58,044 nucleotides of DNA from Zobellia amurskyensis (GTDB lineage Bacteria > Bacteroidota > Bacteroidia > Flavobacteriales > Flavobacteriaceae), in NCBI RefSeq assembly GCF_009725985.1, contig NZ_RCNR01000028.1, positions 1 to 58,044 of the forward strand, written 5' to 3'. The position numbers and the translations under genes were made by a program. Under the pieces are notes generated by a model, which searched no databases, had not been told where the DNA came from, and saw nothing but the letters and a program-made list of their open reading frames with translations. Positions 24,555-33,209 of the stretch are shown piece by piece. How positions within the stretch are numbered: position 1 is the stretch's first letter; each line of letters begins with the position of its first letter.

Positions 24555-24915
24555 GGCTATTCCTACCGTTGCAAATCACAAAGTAAACAGTGCAGAAATT
24601 CTACTGATAGGTCAATGCCAGGATTGTCTTTCTTAGTTCTCTTGCTGAGAGACATGGTTTAATACAACTACCTTAACAAAACTTGCGGACTGCACTTAAA
24701 TTTAGTTGCTATTTTGCCCGCATTATGAAATTCTCTTTTATAGGCCAATGATGATAAATATTAGCTATAATTAAAGGGGTGTACAATGATTGCTATTTTG
24801 TCAACTGGCTTTTCTTGTGACCTTGCTCAAAATCCGCTAATTTTTCCTTTTATATTCTTCCGGGGGTTTAAGTATGGTTGCTAACGTTTGTATATACGTT
24901 GGTAGTTGTCGGTTT
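24555..24915. other. gene-free spacer at the distal end of the cassette-like array
   Basis: 361 bp with no convincing coding frame. It holds one attC-like core: on the minus strand CGTTAGCAACC (rightmost part at 24880-24888) preceded by AACGTATATACAAACG. The stretch 24683-24695 (TTGCGGACTGCAC) recalls the GCAG/TGCGG pieces in the 28.6-28.8 kb spacer. It may be a cassette without a gene or a decayed one. Confidence 0.4.
24880..24906 (-). repeat. attC-like fold-back site (a)
   Basis: Just downstream of the TSUP gene stop (10 bp). Minus strand: ACCAACG, a GTATATACAA core and CGTTAGCAA; the outer AACG/CGTT pair can fold. The GTTAGC core is shared with the site at 33216. Confidence 0.4.
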
Positions 24916-25650
24916 TTATAGTTTAAACAGCAGTTTGGTCATAGTAATAATTCCAACAATAAGTATTAAAGATAAAGACAGCCTACGGAATTTGCTTTGG
25001 GGAATATGGGCTAAAATCTTTTTTCCTATAAATGTGCCTATTAGACCAATTATAAACAAAAAAGGCACATATTTTAGGTTGTGCTTATGAATATATCCAT
25101 TGCTATAATATACAAATGTTCTAGAAAAATCTATCAGAAAATCTATAAATGCAGAAGTGGCAATAAACACACTTTTTTCTAAATTGAAAGAGGCCATTGT
25201 TAACCCCCTAATAGCTCCTCCTGTGCCTAATAAGCCGGCCGAGAAGCCGGATAGTGCTCCTCCAACAACTGCGTTTTTATCGTTTGGAGATATGCTGAGT
25301 TTACTCTTAATAAGAAATAACAAGCTAAATCCTATTAAGAAAATACCTAAGAATATTTCTAAAAAATTACTGTTGAATATCTTTGATAGAAACCCACCAA
25401 TTACTACAAAAATTACTGATGGTATTCCAATAGATAATAATAACCTTTTGTCTAACCCTTTTTTAAACAAAAATATTTTACTCAGATTACTGGAGAGATG
25501 GAATATTGCGGTAAGCCCCAAGACAGATTGAAAATCGAAATAAAAATTACCCAATGGTACAAAAAACACGGATGAACCGAAACCGCCAATTGTACCAATT
25601 ATTTCGGCTACTAATGTGAGGATTAAAAAAATAAAGTTTATATCCTTCAT
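24916..25650 (-). CDS. TSUP (TauE/SafE) family membrane transporter
   Basis: 244 residues, eight transmembrane segments. The family hallmarks are GFGSSVFFVPLGNF in the first repeat and GALSGFSAGLLGTGGAIRGLTMASF in the second, the paired G-rich loops of TauE/SafE proteins. It should export or import a sulfur-containing or organic anion. Its start overlaps the OsmC stop by four bases (25647-25650), and with OsmC it forms a two-gene cassette-like unit bounded by core sites at 24880 and 26072. A role in sulfur or peroxide metabolism with OsmC is inference. Confidence 0.9.
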   Translation of the reverse strand: MKDINFIFLILTLVAEIIGTIGGFGSSVFFVPLGNFYFDFQSVLGLTAIFHLSSNLSKIFLFKKGLDKRLLLSIGIPSVIFVVIGGFLSKIFNSNFLEIFLGIFLIGFSLLFLIKSKLSISPNDKNAVVGGALSGFSAGLLGTGGAIRGLTMASFNLEKSVFIATSAFIDFLIDFSRTFVYYSNGYIHKHNLKYVPFLFIIGLIGTFIGKKILAHIPQSKFRRLSLSLILIVGIITMTKLLFKL

Positions 25651-26051
25651 TCATAAATTAATTTTACATCTCCATCAATAGAACAGGATAACTGCACGGT
25701 ATTAAATATAGTGCCAAATTTTTCAATATTTTTTTTGAGCAATTCAACATTTAAATTTGTGTCTGTGCTGTAAATCTTCAGTTCATAGTTTATTTTGTCA
25801 ATTCTAGGAGGTTTCTCTAATCGAATGGCCTTTACTAGTATTTCAGCTTTGGAATACTCAAAATTCATGAAACCAGAAAAGCGTTCCACATTTTTTAGAA
25901 TACAGGAAGAAAATGAGCCCAAAAATAGTTTTGCTGGATTTGGGATAGTATCAGCAAATTCAGGTGTAATTCCAAAATTAATTTTCGATTGCTTAATTTG
26001 AATTGAAGCACTCTTTTTTGAAGATGAACTTGCTTTAACTGAATATTCCAT
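25647..26051 (-). CDS. OsmC family protein
   Basis: 134 residues: KINFGITPEFADTIPNPAKLFLGSFSSCILKNVERFSGFM with the first redox Cys, and IFNTVQLSCSIDGDVKLIYE with the second, as in OsmC/Ohr proteins. These reduce organic hydroperoxides or act on sulfur compounds. It is coupled to the TSUP transporter downstream. An attC-like core lies only 24 bp upstream of its ATG, the spacing expected for a gene cassette. Confidence 0.85.
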   Translation of the reverse strand: MEYSVKASSSSKKSASIQIKQSKINFGITPEFADTIPNPAKLFLGSFSSCILKNVERFSGFMNFEYSKAEILVKAIRLEKPPRIDKINYELKIYSTDTNLNVELLKKNIEKFGTIFNTVQLSCSIDGDVKLIYE

Positions 26052-26071
26052 AATTGTTTTTTGTGCTTGCA

Positions 26072-26098
26072 GGTAACGAATATATGGCTCGTAACGTG
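26072..26098 (-). repeat. attC-like fold-back site (b)
   Basis: Minus strand ACACGTTACGAGCCATATATTCGTTACC: two CGTTAC boxes around a CATATATTC core, 20-25 bp before the OsmC start. Confidence 0.4.
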
Positions 26099-26253
26099 TA
26101 AAAAGAGGTTTTCCTTTCGGTTAAGTACAAGCCTGATATTTTTTATCAATAAACCAAATTAATATAAAAACGGATTTATAAATACATCTTAACCTTGAAT
26201 TCTGCAACTAACTATTTATGCAGTGTTTATATAATTTCAAAAAATGACATTGG

Positions 26254-27324
26254 TTATAGTTGTTTTGCTAATAGCAATTCCAACGCTTCCTTCAAATGTG
26301 TTCTCCACGCTGTATGTACATCATCAAAACCAACAACATGAGCACCTTTGGTATTAAGGAAATCAATTTCATCTTCAGTTAGTTTACCAACATTGGCATC
26401 CTTTAAGGCATGGTAATAAATTAGATTGGATAGGTCTGTGTTCTTCAACAATTCCGAATATCGCTTATAACCATAAGCAGCAGCAACCTTGTGTGAATTG
26501 ATCATCATTAAATCCTCAGCCTTTTGTTCTACCTTTGTACTAATAGCATCTTCTTCAAAACCGGCGTCAATTCCTTCGGAATATGCCCTCCAAACTTCTT
26601 CCGCAATATCTAACCTGCCTACCATGAGTAAATACCCGTCTGCAATATTACCAAACTTGGAAATATAGTCTTGCCCTGCAAAACAACCATACGATATACC
26701 TACAATAAAGACCTTTTTATTTTCAGACTTAAAATAACTAACAAGCTCATGTAACATTGCGGAAGTTTTTGTTCCCAACATTTTGGCTTTGTCAAATAAA
26801 ATTTCTTTCTCTAACATTGTTTGAGGTTCTATAGTCTGGGCTTGATGCGTATTTATGATGAAGTATTTAGTATCATCAATTTCTCCTTTCTCTTTAAAAA
26901 TAGCTTTTACTTCATCCGTAAACAATCTAGGGAAAGGGCCTCCTTGTGCAATAAGTACTATGGTATCACTTTTTGAGTTACCAAACGAATATCCTAATTT
27001 CTTCAACTTCTCAGGCATGCCTTCATAGGCTATGGATATGTTTTCTGTTTTTACTTCAGCTTTAACAACTACAAGCATCTTATGATTTCCATCTTTGTCA
27101 ACAAACATTTGAGGTGTCAATTTTTTCTGCATTACCAATGGAATAACCTCTTTAAATGTTGTTGGTGTTCCGTTTTCATAATACACCGACCCGACATTAG
27201 AGGGTGGATTTTTCATTAATTCTTCATAAGATATTAGTCGTAAACTATCTGGAACAAAAGAGTAGTTTTGGGCATTACATAGTGCAGATGTGAAAATGAA
27301 GATTACGAGTACTAGATTTTTCAT
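26254..27324 (-). CDS. secreted alpha/beta-hydrolase-fold protein, unknown substrate
   Basis: 356 residues with a signal peptide (about 1-18, ending CNAQ). The core shows VLIAQGGPFPRLF (oxyanion-like strand-loop), KVFIVGISYGCFAGQDYIS with a nucleophile elbow GxSxG, and a possible C-terminal catalytic His in VGFDDVHTAWRTHL. This supports an alpha/beta hydrolase, though the N-terminal 110 residues (SYEELMKNPPSNVGSVYYENGTP) are unlike common families. It and the next gene are unrelated in sequence but lie in one direction as separate cassette-like units; spacer site (c) is between them. Confidence 0.65.
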   Translation of the reverse strand: MKNLVLVIFIFTSALCNAQNYSFVPDSLRLISYEELMKNPPSNVGSVYYENGTPTTFKEVIPLVMQKKLTPQMFVDKDGNHKMLVVVKAEVKTENISIAYEGMPEKLKKLGYSFGNSKSDTIVLIAQGGPFPRLFTDEVKAIFKEKGEIDDTKYFIINTHQAQTIEPQTMLEKEILFDKAKMLGTKTSAMLHELVSYFKSENKKVFIVGISYGCFAGQDYISKFGNIADGYLLMVGRLDIAEEVWRAYSEGIDAGFEEDAISTKVEQKAEDLMMINSHKVAAAYGYKRYSELLKNTDLSNLIYYHALKDANVGKLTEDEIDFLNTKGAHVVGFDDVHTAWRTHLKEALELLLAKQL

Positions 27325-27365
27325 ATGGTTTATTTGATTATTCTTTGCAAAGGTTTATTCATGAA

Positions 27366-27412
27366 ACGTAGTCAGTTACTTGCGCTATTTTTCATATACA
27401 TTGTTGAGGATA
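27366..27412 (-). repeat. attC-like fold-back site (c)
   Basis: Minus strand CCTCAACAATGTATATG right after the stop of the 369-aa hydrolase, then TAGCGCAAG, ending in CTACGTTTCATG about 40 bp before the next ATG. The CAACAATGTATA box recurs, opposite orientation, at 33711-33726. Confidence 0.4.
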
Positions 27413-27416
27413 GTAA

Positions 27417-28526
27417 TTATTTCCCCAGTATTTCATTGATATATATTGAACGATATTTTTCTGGATACTCAATTTGTACACCGTGCGTTCCATTTTCAAA
27501 CAAAAACCATTTTTTAGATGGCGCTATAATGGAATCAAAATACATTTTCGCTACAGGCGTTTCGGTAAAATGGTCATTGTCTCCTTGTAATATATAAACG
27601 GGCACTTTCAACTCAGGAATATCACGCATTAAGTTCATACCTATTGCAGTAGGTAGTAAAATCTTAGCTGCAGGATAGTAGGATTCAGGACTATTTATCA
27701 TATCAGTAAATTTTTCCTTAAAGGTTAACCCATTATCTAAAAACATACTTTTAATAAAATTAAAGTCGGTATCAAGTTTTATCGGCGCATACTTCATTAC
27801 AATTTGTCGTTCTATTTCAAAGGCTTCGGTTACTGAATTTTTTGAGTTTTTAACGTAAGGAGGTCTCCCAATTTGTTTTAATTGACTGATTGAAACGGTA
27901 TCATTATGTTTTTGCGATTCAGACATTGCAAATTCATAGGATAACTCTTCTGAAAGTGATAGGTTGGCCATTAGACCACTACCAATATAAGCGTGATATA
28001 ATTCAGGCTGTTTTTGAACCATATAAGCTGCTACTGCTGTTCCCCACGATAAACCTTCAATGTAAATTTTATCTTTCTTGAAAGTCTTTTTCAATTGATT
28101 TGATAGTTCCAAACCATCATCTACTATATGGTCTAAGGTAATGGACGAGTCAGGTATGCTATCATTATAAGCTAGTCCGGAGCCTCTTTGTTCCCAATAG
28201 CAAACCGTAAATATATCTTCTAGATCAATTCCTGATAGTTTGTAAATTACCGGTAAAATTGGTGCACCCGGTCCTCCGTGAACTATTAGTAGTACGGGGT
28301 TATTTTTGTCTTTCCCTCTAATAGTAACCCTTTGTTGCACTCCATTTATAGTCATATCCTCATGTGTAGCTATACTATTTGGAAGTACATTGCCCTTTTC
28401 ATCTAAAAAAGGTTCTTCTTCTCCAGAACTATTGATTCTGATGATAAGTAATACAACTAAAATAAACGTAATAAGTGCCCCCAATAAAATCAAAAGCCAT
28501 TTTCCTATTTTCTTTACTATTTTCAT
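27417..28526 (-). CDS. alpha/beta hydrolase, proline iminopeptidase-like, membrane-anchored
   Basis: 369 residues. One N-terminal hydrophobic helix (about 8-31, IGKWLLILLGALITFILVVLLIIRI) then the hydrolase: VLLIVHGGPGAP (oxyanion HGGPG), WEQRGSG, YIEGLSWGTAVAAYM (nucleophile Ser), YILQGDNDHFTE (acid) and FENGTHGVQIEYPE (His). HGGPG plus WEQRG is the mark of the prolyl aminopeptidase subfamily. It likely hydrolyses small peptides or esters on the outer face of the inner membrane. Site (d) lies 35 bp upstream of the start. Confidence 0.88.
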   Translation of the reverse strand: MKIVKKIGKWLLILLGALITFILVVLLIIRINSSGEEEPFLDEKGNVLPNSIATHEDMTINGVQQRVTIRGKDKNNPVLLIVHGGPGAPILPVIYKLSGIDLEDIFTVCYWEQRGSGLAYNDSIPDSSITLDHIVDDGLELSNQLKKTFKKDKIYIEGLSWGTAVAAYMVQKQPELYHAYIGSGLMANLSLSEELSYEFAMSESQKHNDTVSISQLKQIGRPPYVKNSKNSVTEAFEIERQIVMKYAPIKLDTDFNFIKSMFLDNGLTFKEKFTDMINSPESYYPAAKILLPTAIGMNLMRDIPELKVPVYILQGDNDHFTETPVAKMYFDSIIAPSKKWFLFENGTHGVQIEYPEKYRSIYINEILGK

Positions 28527-28560
28527 ATGTTCTTAATCAATTCTGTGTTTTTATTATTAC

Positions 28561-28784
28561 CCCTAACGTTTGAGTGATGAATGGTATTGGAGCAAACTGC
28601 GGCTTGCTTTCCACCATGTACATACCTGAATCTTACGGTTTTGATTTATATTTTCTGGCCAGAACCAAAATCCGCATTGTTTATTGGTTGTGGCGTAGCC
28701 AGTTTTTTTCCACGCTACCAAGTCAATATTCCGTTCAGTAGTAGATAATTTTGGTCTAATAAGGGATTGAACAATACCTGTCAA
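28561..28784 (-). repeat. attC-like spacer (d), long form
   Basis: The 28527-28814 gap has no credible gene. On the minus strand it starts CAGGTATTGTTC (28782-28771) and ends CCAATACCATTC...CAAACGTTAGGGG (28590-28561). GGTATTG/CAATACC can pair (28583-28589 with 28772-28778), closing a long stem region. The CGTTAGGGG core lies 35 bp before the hydrolase start. Confidence 0.4.
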
Positions 28785-28814
28785 AAGCTCTGCGGATTAT
28801 TATATTTTAAAAGC

Positions 28815-28839
28815 AAACCCAGAAATTTTTTCTGGGTTT
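28815..28839 (-). terminator. terminator of the SnoaL-like gene
   Basis: Perfect 11-bp stem AAACCCAGAAA / TTTCTGGGTTT with a 3-nt loop, 24 bp after the stop at 28863, followed on the minus strand by GCTTTTAAAA. Confidence 0.75.
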
Positions 28840-28862
28840 GAGAATCAATAAGACAAGTTTAT

Positions 28863-29396
28863 TTACTCTTTTGAAGGGGGTTGTAGCGTGTAGCCTATAG
28901 AGGTCATCACATTTAACTGATCGTAGTAATGGGCAATCATCGTAATTTTACCGTTTTCTAAAAAACAGGTTACCTGCGCAGGTATCGGAATCTCTTGACC
29001 GGTTTTCTTAGAGCTAATGGTATCGGTAGTCCAAACCATGACCCACTCGCCCTCGTTTATTCCACCAGTTACTTTTATGGGGGCATAGGATGTATTTTCG
29101 TCAATCTTATGTTTAGTGGTTGCGAAGCTTTCCTTGTAATATTCGGATAACTGCGTGGGGTTCATTACGTTTGAAGGACCTCCGGTTAGACCATAAATTT
29201 TTGCATCATCTGCTAACTGCGCTACCATAGTTTGCACATCTTCGTTTTGAAGTGCATTTACGTAATTAGATACAATTGCTACATTGGCTTCGGCATTCTC
29301 GAAATCCATAGTAGCCGAAATTTCTTGTGCGTTAAAGATTAACGGAGTGAAAAATAAAGCAAGCGTGAAAAGCATAATCTTTCTAATAATTCTCAT
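28863..29396 (-). CDS. secreted SnoaL/NTF2-like protein
   Basis: 177 residues with a signal peptide (about 1-23, ending FNAQ). The mature part has the NTF2-like cone: VSNYVNALQNEDVQTMVAQLADDAKIYGLTG, YYKESFATTKHKID, GEWVMVWTTDTISS and FLENGKITMIAHYYDQLNVM. Such domains bind or isomerise small hydrophobic ligands; the substrate is unknown. It is a single-gene unit with its own terminator, in the same orientation as the other cassette-like genes. Upstream (29397-29734) is AT-rich DNA with no gene. Confidence 0.8.
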   Translation of the reverse strand: MRIIRKIMLFTLALFFTPLIFNAQEISATMDFENAEANVAIVSNYVNALQNEDVQTMVAQLADDAKIYGLTGGPSNVMNPTQLSEYYKESFATTKHKIDENTSYAPIKVTGGINEGEWVMVWTTDTISSKKTGQEIPIPAQVTCFLENGKITMIAHYYDQLNVMTSIGYTLQPPSKE

Positions 29397-29734
29397 AATA
29401 TATAATTGTTGGTTATTATTCTACTCAATTGGTTGATTTACAACAAATGGGGGAATAATGTTTCTGGCAATAAATACTAGGGGAACTAACTTACTTTAAT
29501 AGAAACCTAAACTATTATTTTTTTTAGATATAAGTACAAAATATTCTAAATAATTGAAATTTAATAATTTATAGTATAACTGGATTCATGTAAAATTCCT
29601 GATATAAAAATCAAAACGTTTTAAAAAAATTACTTTCTGCTTGGCTGAGTACTCCTTAGAATAATAAGTAATAGATGCTAGGTAATTGTATCCAGAACTA
29701 ATCTTGAAAAATTGAAGAAGTATTGTATTGAACG

Positions 29735-29794
29735 GTCTGGTGTATGATTTCGTTGCGTTGGTTAGCACTTAACTTTGCAATTACGCACCAAGAC
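29735..29794 (+). repeat. attC-like fold-back site (e)
   Basis: GTCTGGTGTATGA (29735-29747) pairs imperfectly with TTACGCACCAAGAC (29781-29794). The left arm, preceded by AACG, nearly equals the arm at 33217-33233 (AACGACTGGTGTATAAG). A second short palindrome, TTGTGCCTGTTGCACAA, follows at 29851-29867, just before the IS. Confidence 0.45.
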
Positions 29795-29926
29795 GGAAAT
29801 TCCACAGAAATTGCCAAAGTAGGCGAGAACAAGCAATTTCTTATAGCCATTGTGCCTGTTGCACAAGTTAACGAAAAAACCACATAAGGAGAACATGATC
29901 TTAACGTTGTGCGGTTAACTTTAGGT

Positions 29927-31498
29927 ATGCAGGGAAAAAAGGAGTATCAAGAAAAGCTGTTCGCCCATTTCCAGTTGAGCGAACGTATACCGAGGAACAA
30001 TTTCTACAGGCGGTTAAAGGAGGTTTTGGAACTCCGGTCCCTTTACGGTCTTACCGAAGGTTATTATGGGAACAGCGGCCAAAAGAGCATAGACCCCGTG
30101 GTCTTCTTCAAGCTCTGTCTTGTGGGCTACCTGGAGAACATCATCAGCGACCGCAAGCTCATGGCCCATTGTTCGATGCGGTTGGACATCCTTTATTTCG
30201 TCGGTTACGATATAGACGAGGAGCTCCCCTGGCACAGTACGATAAGCCGTACGCGCCAACTGTTCCCGGAAAGTGTATTCGAGGAAGTCTTCACCAAGGT
30301 TTTACGAATGTGCGTGGAGAAGGGAATGGTGAGCGGCCATACCCAGGCCATAGATTCCGCACCGGTGAAGGCCAATGCGAGTATGGACACCTTGGAACTT
30401 AAGGTGCCCGAAGAGGAACTGGACGAACACCTGCGAAAGGTACGTGTCCTGAGCGCAATGGACAAAGGGGAGCCGCACCGCAAGAGCAAGGGCGACAGGT
30501 CGGATAAAGGTCAGCGCAGTGTCAGTGCGGGCAAGAACGAACTGGCGGCTATAAAGGGCAGGAACAAAAAATGGGCGAAGGACCAGGACCAACGCCCGGG
30601 GGCGAAGAACAAGGGGTCCAAGTATACGAGCAACAAAACACATTACAGCCCCACGGACCCCGATGCGAGGATCAGCGTAAAACCGGGCAAGGCCAGAAAG
30701 CTGAACTACCTGAGCCAATTGAGCGTTGATACGGCCCGCCACGTCATTACGGACATCAGGGCGTACCATGCGGACGGGAAGGACAACCAACAGTTGCCCG
30801 ACATCGTAAAACGCCTACAAAGAAGGTTGTGGAAGCAGGGCCTGGTGTGGGAGAACTGCGTAGCGGACACCGGGTATAGCAGTGGCGAGAACTATGCCTT
30901 TCTAGAGGGAATCGGGCTAAAGAGTTTCATTCCGCCCCATGGCACGTACAAGGGCGGTCCCGAGGGGTTCCGATATATAGGGGAAGAAGACCATTATATC
31001 TGTCCACAGGGCAAGGTCATCCCGTTCACCAAGGTGTTCGATGATTATCGTACGGGCACCAAAAAGAAAGAGTATCGAGCGAGAAAACACGTATGTATCG
31101 ATTGTCCCATAAGAAGTAGCTGTCTGGGTAAGAGCGCACAGGAAAAGAAGTTCAGCGTCACTTATTACCGGGCCGAGTACGAGCGTAACATCAAAAGGGT
31201 GAACAGCAAACAGGGCAAGTATATGAAAGGGAAACGACAGAGTACGGTGGAACCCGTTTTCGGAACGTTGACACAGTTTATGGGCATGAGGAAGGTGAAC
31301 ACGATAGGGCTCGAACAGGCGAACAAGGTGATGCACCTCTCGGCCATGGCCTATAATCTTAAAAAGTACCTGAAGTTCGAACGGAAACGTTCCAAAAGTG
31401 GGGCGGGACGGCTTGATTTGGCGGCCTTGGTAAAAAGTGCGCTTCAATACTTGTTCGGGACTTGCATAAAGCATCTAAATTTGGTGCCTCGATTCTGA
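29927..31498 (+). mobile_element. IS1182 family insertion sequence, transposase gene
   Basis: About 523 residues from the ATG at 29927 (MQGKKEYQEKLF, the usual family start; a GTG at 29909 is open but less likely). Layout: DUF772-type N-terminal domain (KSIDPVVFFKLCLVGYLENIISDRKL), DDE catalytic residues in QAIDSAPVKANAS, CVADTGYSS and TVEPVFGTL, and a zinc-like Cys cluster (CIDCPIRSSC). The gene is intact. Its G+C is clearly above that of the flanking genes, a sign of recent arrival. Terminal inverted repeats could not be fixed by eye. It lies inside the cassette-like array between site (e) and site (f). Confidence 0.9.
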
Positions 31499-31506
31499 CC
31501 CGACAT

Positions 31507-31530
31507 AAAAAAAGCCCCGTAAAGAGGCTT
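31507..31530 (-). terminator. terminator on the minus strand, downstream of the HNH gene
   Basis: AAGCC (31512-31516) and GGCTT (31526-31530) form a short stem; on the minus strand it is followed by T7 (plus-strand A at 31507-31513). It lies 56 bp after the HNH stop and may end that transcript or insulate the IS. Confidence 0.5.
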
Positions 31531-31547
31531 ATATGAATCCGTTTTTT

Positions 31548-31590
31548 AACTTATCAATGGCTTGTGCAACGGTTACCATTGTTAGCTACA
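31548..31590 (-). repeat. attC-like fold-back site (f), overlapping the HNH stop codon
   Basis: Minus strand TGTAGCTAACAATGG ... CCATTGATAAGTTAA: CAATGG (31555-31560) pairs with CCATTG (31576-31581), with AAC/GTT outside. The HNH stop TAG (31586-31588) is part of the TAGCTAAC box. The 10-bp box GTTAGCTACA (31581-31590) is the inverted copy of TGTAGCTAAC at 33210-33219. Confidence 0.5.
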
Positions 31591-32314
31591 GTTTTTTTAT
31601 CATTTTTTTCAATTCGGCTACACTTAAAATGTCCAATTCACGATGAAGCATTCTATGGCAATTTGCGCATACCAAAGCTAAATCATTTAATGTTGTAATC
31701 GATTCTCCATCGATTTGGGATAATGGTGTTCTATGATGACATTCCATAAACCCTTTCCCTAACTCGCCATAAATTTCATAGAAATCAAATCCGCAAACTT
31801 CACAATCTAATTTCCCGAACTTCTTTAAATATGTGTCTTTTTTCTTTTTATTCAGTTTAGGATTGCGTTCTCTATGTTTATGTAACTTATATATTACTTT
31901 TCCTTCCTTGACCTGTATTTCTTCATCTTCCTCGTCATCTCCAATTCTATATAAGTTTTTAGTCAATTCCGAATTAGAAACAGTGTTTTTAATTTTTTCC
32001 GCAATTTTGTTTAATCCAATAACATTGTTTTGAAACTCAAAGAATACTTCTTCGTCCAATTTGCTATATCTGTCCATTCCCTTTCCGTCATAATCGGGGT
32101 CGATAGCTTTGAAATTATTAAGTTTCATTGATACACCATTCGGGTTTCTAAACCTTACATTGTCTAATCTTTCTGTGTGAATGGGAAGTTTGTTAAGTAT
32201 TTCTGAAACCTCAATGACTTTTAGGTTTTTACTATCCATTTCTCTTGCCTCAATACTGTGATAGAGGTCAAGAGCAAGAATCACTTCATCTCGATGCCAT
32301 TTAGGTGGCTTCAT
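31586..32314 (-). CDS. HNH endonuclease, McrA-like, FRG-associated
   Basis: 242 residues. The N-terminal domain (WHRDEVILALDLYHSI, then RFRNPNGVSMKLNNFKAIDP) is the small module found at the head of many McrA-type HNH restriction proteins. A charged linker (DDEEDEEIQVKEGK) leads to the HNH fold: CEVCGFDF (zinc Cys pair), FMECHHRTPLSQ (catalytic His), LNDLALVCANCHRMLHR (second zinc pair and metal His). A DNA nuclease acting on phage or modified DNA is likely. Its start overlaps the FRG gene stop by four bases (32311-32314). The stop codon is embedded in an attC-like core, typical for cassettes. Confidence 0.88.
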   Translation of the reverse strand: MKPPKWHRDEVILALDLYHSIEAREMDSKNLKVIEVSEILNKLPIHTERLDNVRFRNPNGVSMKLNNFKAIDPDYDGKGMDRYSKLDEEVFFEFQNNVIGLNKIAEKIKNTVSNSELTKNLYRIGDDEEDEEIQVKEGKVIYKLHKHRERNPKLNKKKKDTYLKKFGKLDCEVCGFDFYEIYGELGKGFMECHHRTPLSQIDGESITTLNDLALVCANCHRMLHRELDILSVAELKKMIKKL

Positions 32315-33195
32315 AACTTTTTCATTTCGTTATTAACCTCCCCAATCATTTTAGTCGCTTCCTCACTTTCAGTAAGTACTAATCTCTCTTTGTCAATTCC
32401 GATTTCCACGAGCTCCTTATAAATTGTCTTCTTTGCTTCTGGCTTTACTCTCACTCGAAACATCATATCTTTCCAAAATTCTTTTTTATTTAAAGGGACA
32501 TCTATATCAGAATTATTTGATGCAAATAATCTGCCGTGTTGCCTAAATAATCTAAACTGATAAGTTCTTTGGTCAATATCATCAATATAGGTTGGAACGT
32601 TACAAACGAAAGATGAATCTAAGTCGAAAGGATTGTAGTTAGGATAAAGCAGTTTATCATAATCCGTAGTTTCATTAAAAATAAATTCGTGGGGAACAAG
32701 TAAACCCCAAAATTGTCCATCTGAATTTTCGTGTTTTTCGGAAGGTTCACACATAAAGAAGGATGAATGAACGCTTGAAGTTGATAAATCAATCAGATTA
32801 GTTTTAATTCCAGCGTGTTGAGCCTGGAATAATAAATCCCAATCTTCACCAAATGGTTTTTTACTGTGCTTAAATAAATGTTTGTCTCCATAATTTTCAA
32901 TCACCTTTCGCTTGAAAATGTCAACTCCATTCTTTTCAATATCACGGGCTTTAGTTAGGTCAATTTCAGTTGAGAAAGGTGGACGGAAAATTCCGGGTAA
33001 TATATCCCAGCCAAAATTTTGTTCGCCTCTATAATGTGGCATAACTTGAGGTCCTCCTTTTGTAATTAAGTCAACACGAACTTTTATTAATTCCTCGTGA
33101 AAATTCCTAACGTCTTGCAGGTTGTTAATCTCAAATTTCTCTAATGGCTTAAGATAAGTTTCCTTTATATGTCTTGCAATTTGATTGAAGTTCAT
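32311..33195 (-). CDS. FRG domain protein, first gene of an FRG-HNH pair
   Basis: 294 residues, no signal peptide. FRG signatures are MPHYRGEQNFGWDILPGIFRP near the start, FQAQHAGIKTNLIDLSTSSVHSSFFM (the family's QHxGxxTxLxDxT box) in the middle, and YQFRLFRQHGRLFAS followed by FRVRV...IYKELVEIGIDKERL at the end. FRG proteins often occur in phage-defence islands and as toxin-like effectors; their biochemical activity is not settled. The 4-bp overlap with the HNH nuclease gene indicates a coupled two-component system. The ATG follows an attC-like core by about 20 bp. Confidence 0.85.
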   Translation of the reverse strand: MNFNQIARHIKETYLKPLEKFEINNLQDVRNFHEELIKVRVDLITKGGPQVMPHYRGEQNFGWDILPGIFRPPFSTEIDLTKARDIEKNGVDIFKRKVIENYGDKHLFKHSKKPFGEDWDLLFQAQHAGIKTNLIDLSTSSVHSSFFMCEPSEKHENSDGQFWGLLVPHEFIFNETTDYDKLLYPNYNPFDLDSSFVCNVPTYIDDIDQRTYQFRLFRQHGRLFASNNSDIDVPLNKKEFWKDMMFRVRVKPEAKKTIYKELVEIGIDKERLVLTESEEATKMIGEVNNEMKKL

Positions 33196-33209
33196 TGGTT
33201 GGTTTAAAT

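Noticed and set aside
24561-24654. Short frame starting MSLSKRTKKDNPGID upstream of the DoxX-like gene
   Set aside because: About 30 codons, no recognised family and in another frame than DoxX; cannot be supported.
28563-28784. 73-codon minus-strand frame in spacer (d)
   Set aside because: No signal or domain, overlaps the fold-back arms, and ends inside the core site; taken as spacer.
29909-29926. GTG start of the transposase
   Set aside because: Adds six residues absent from the usual family start MQGKKEYQ; ATG at 29927 preferred.
30014-31474. Long minus-strand frames opposite the transposase
   Set aside because: Shadow frames caused by the high GC of the IS; no domain content.
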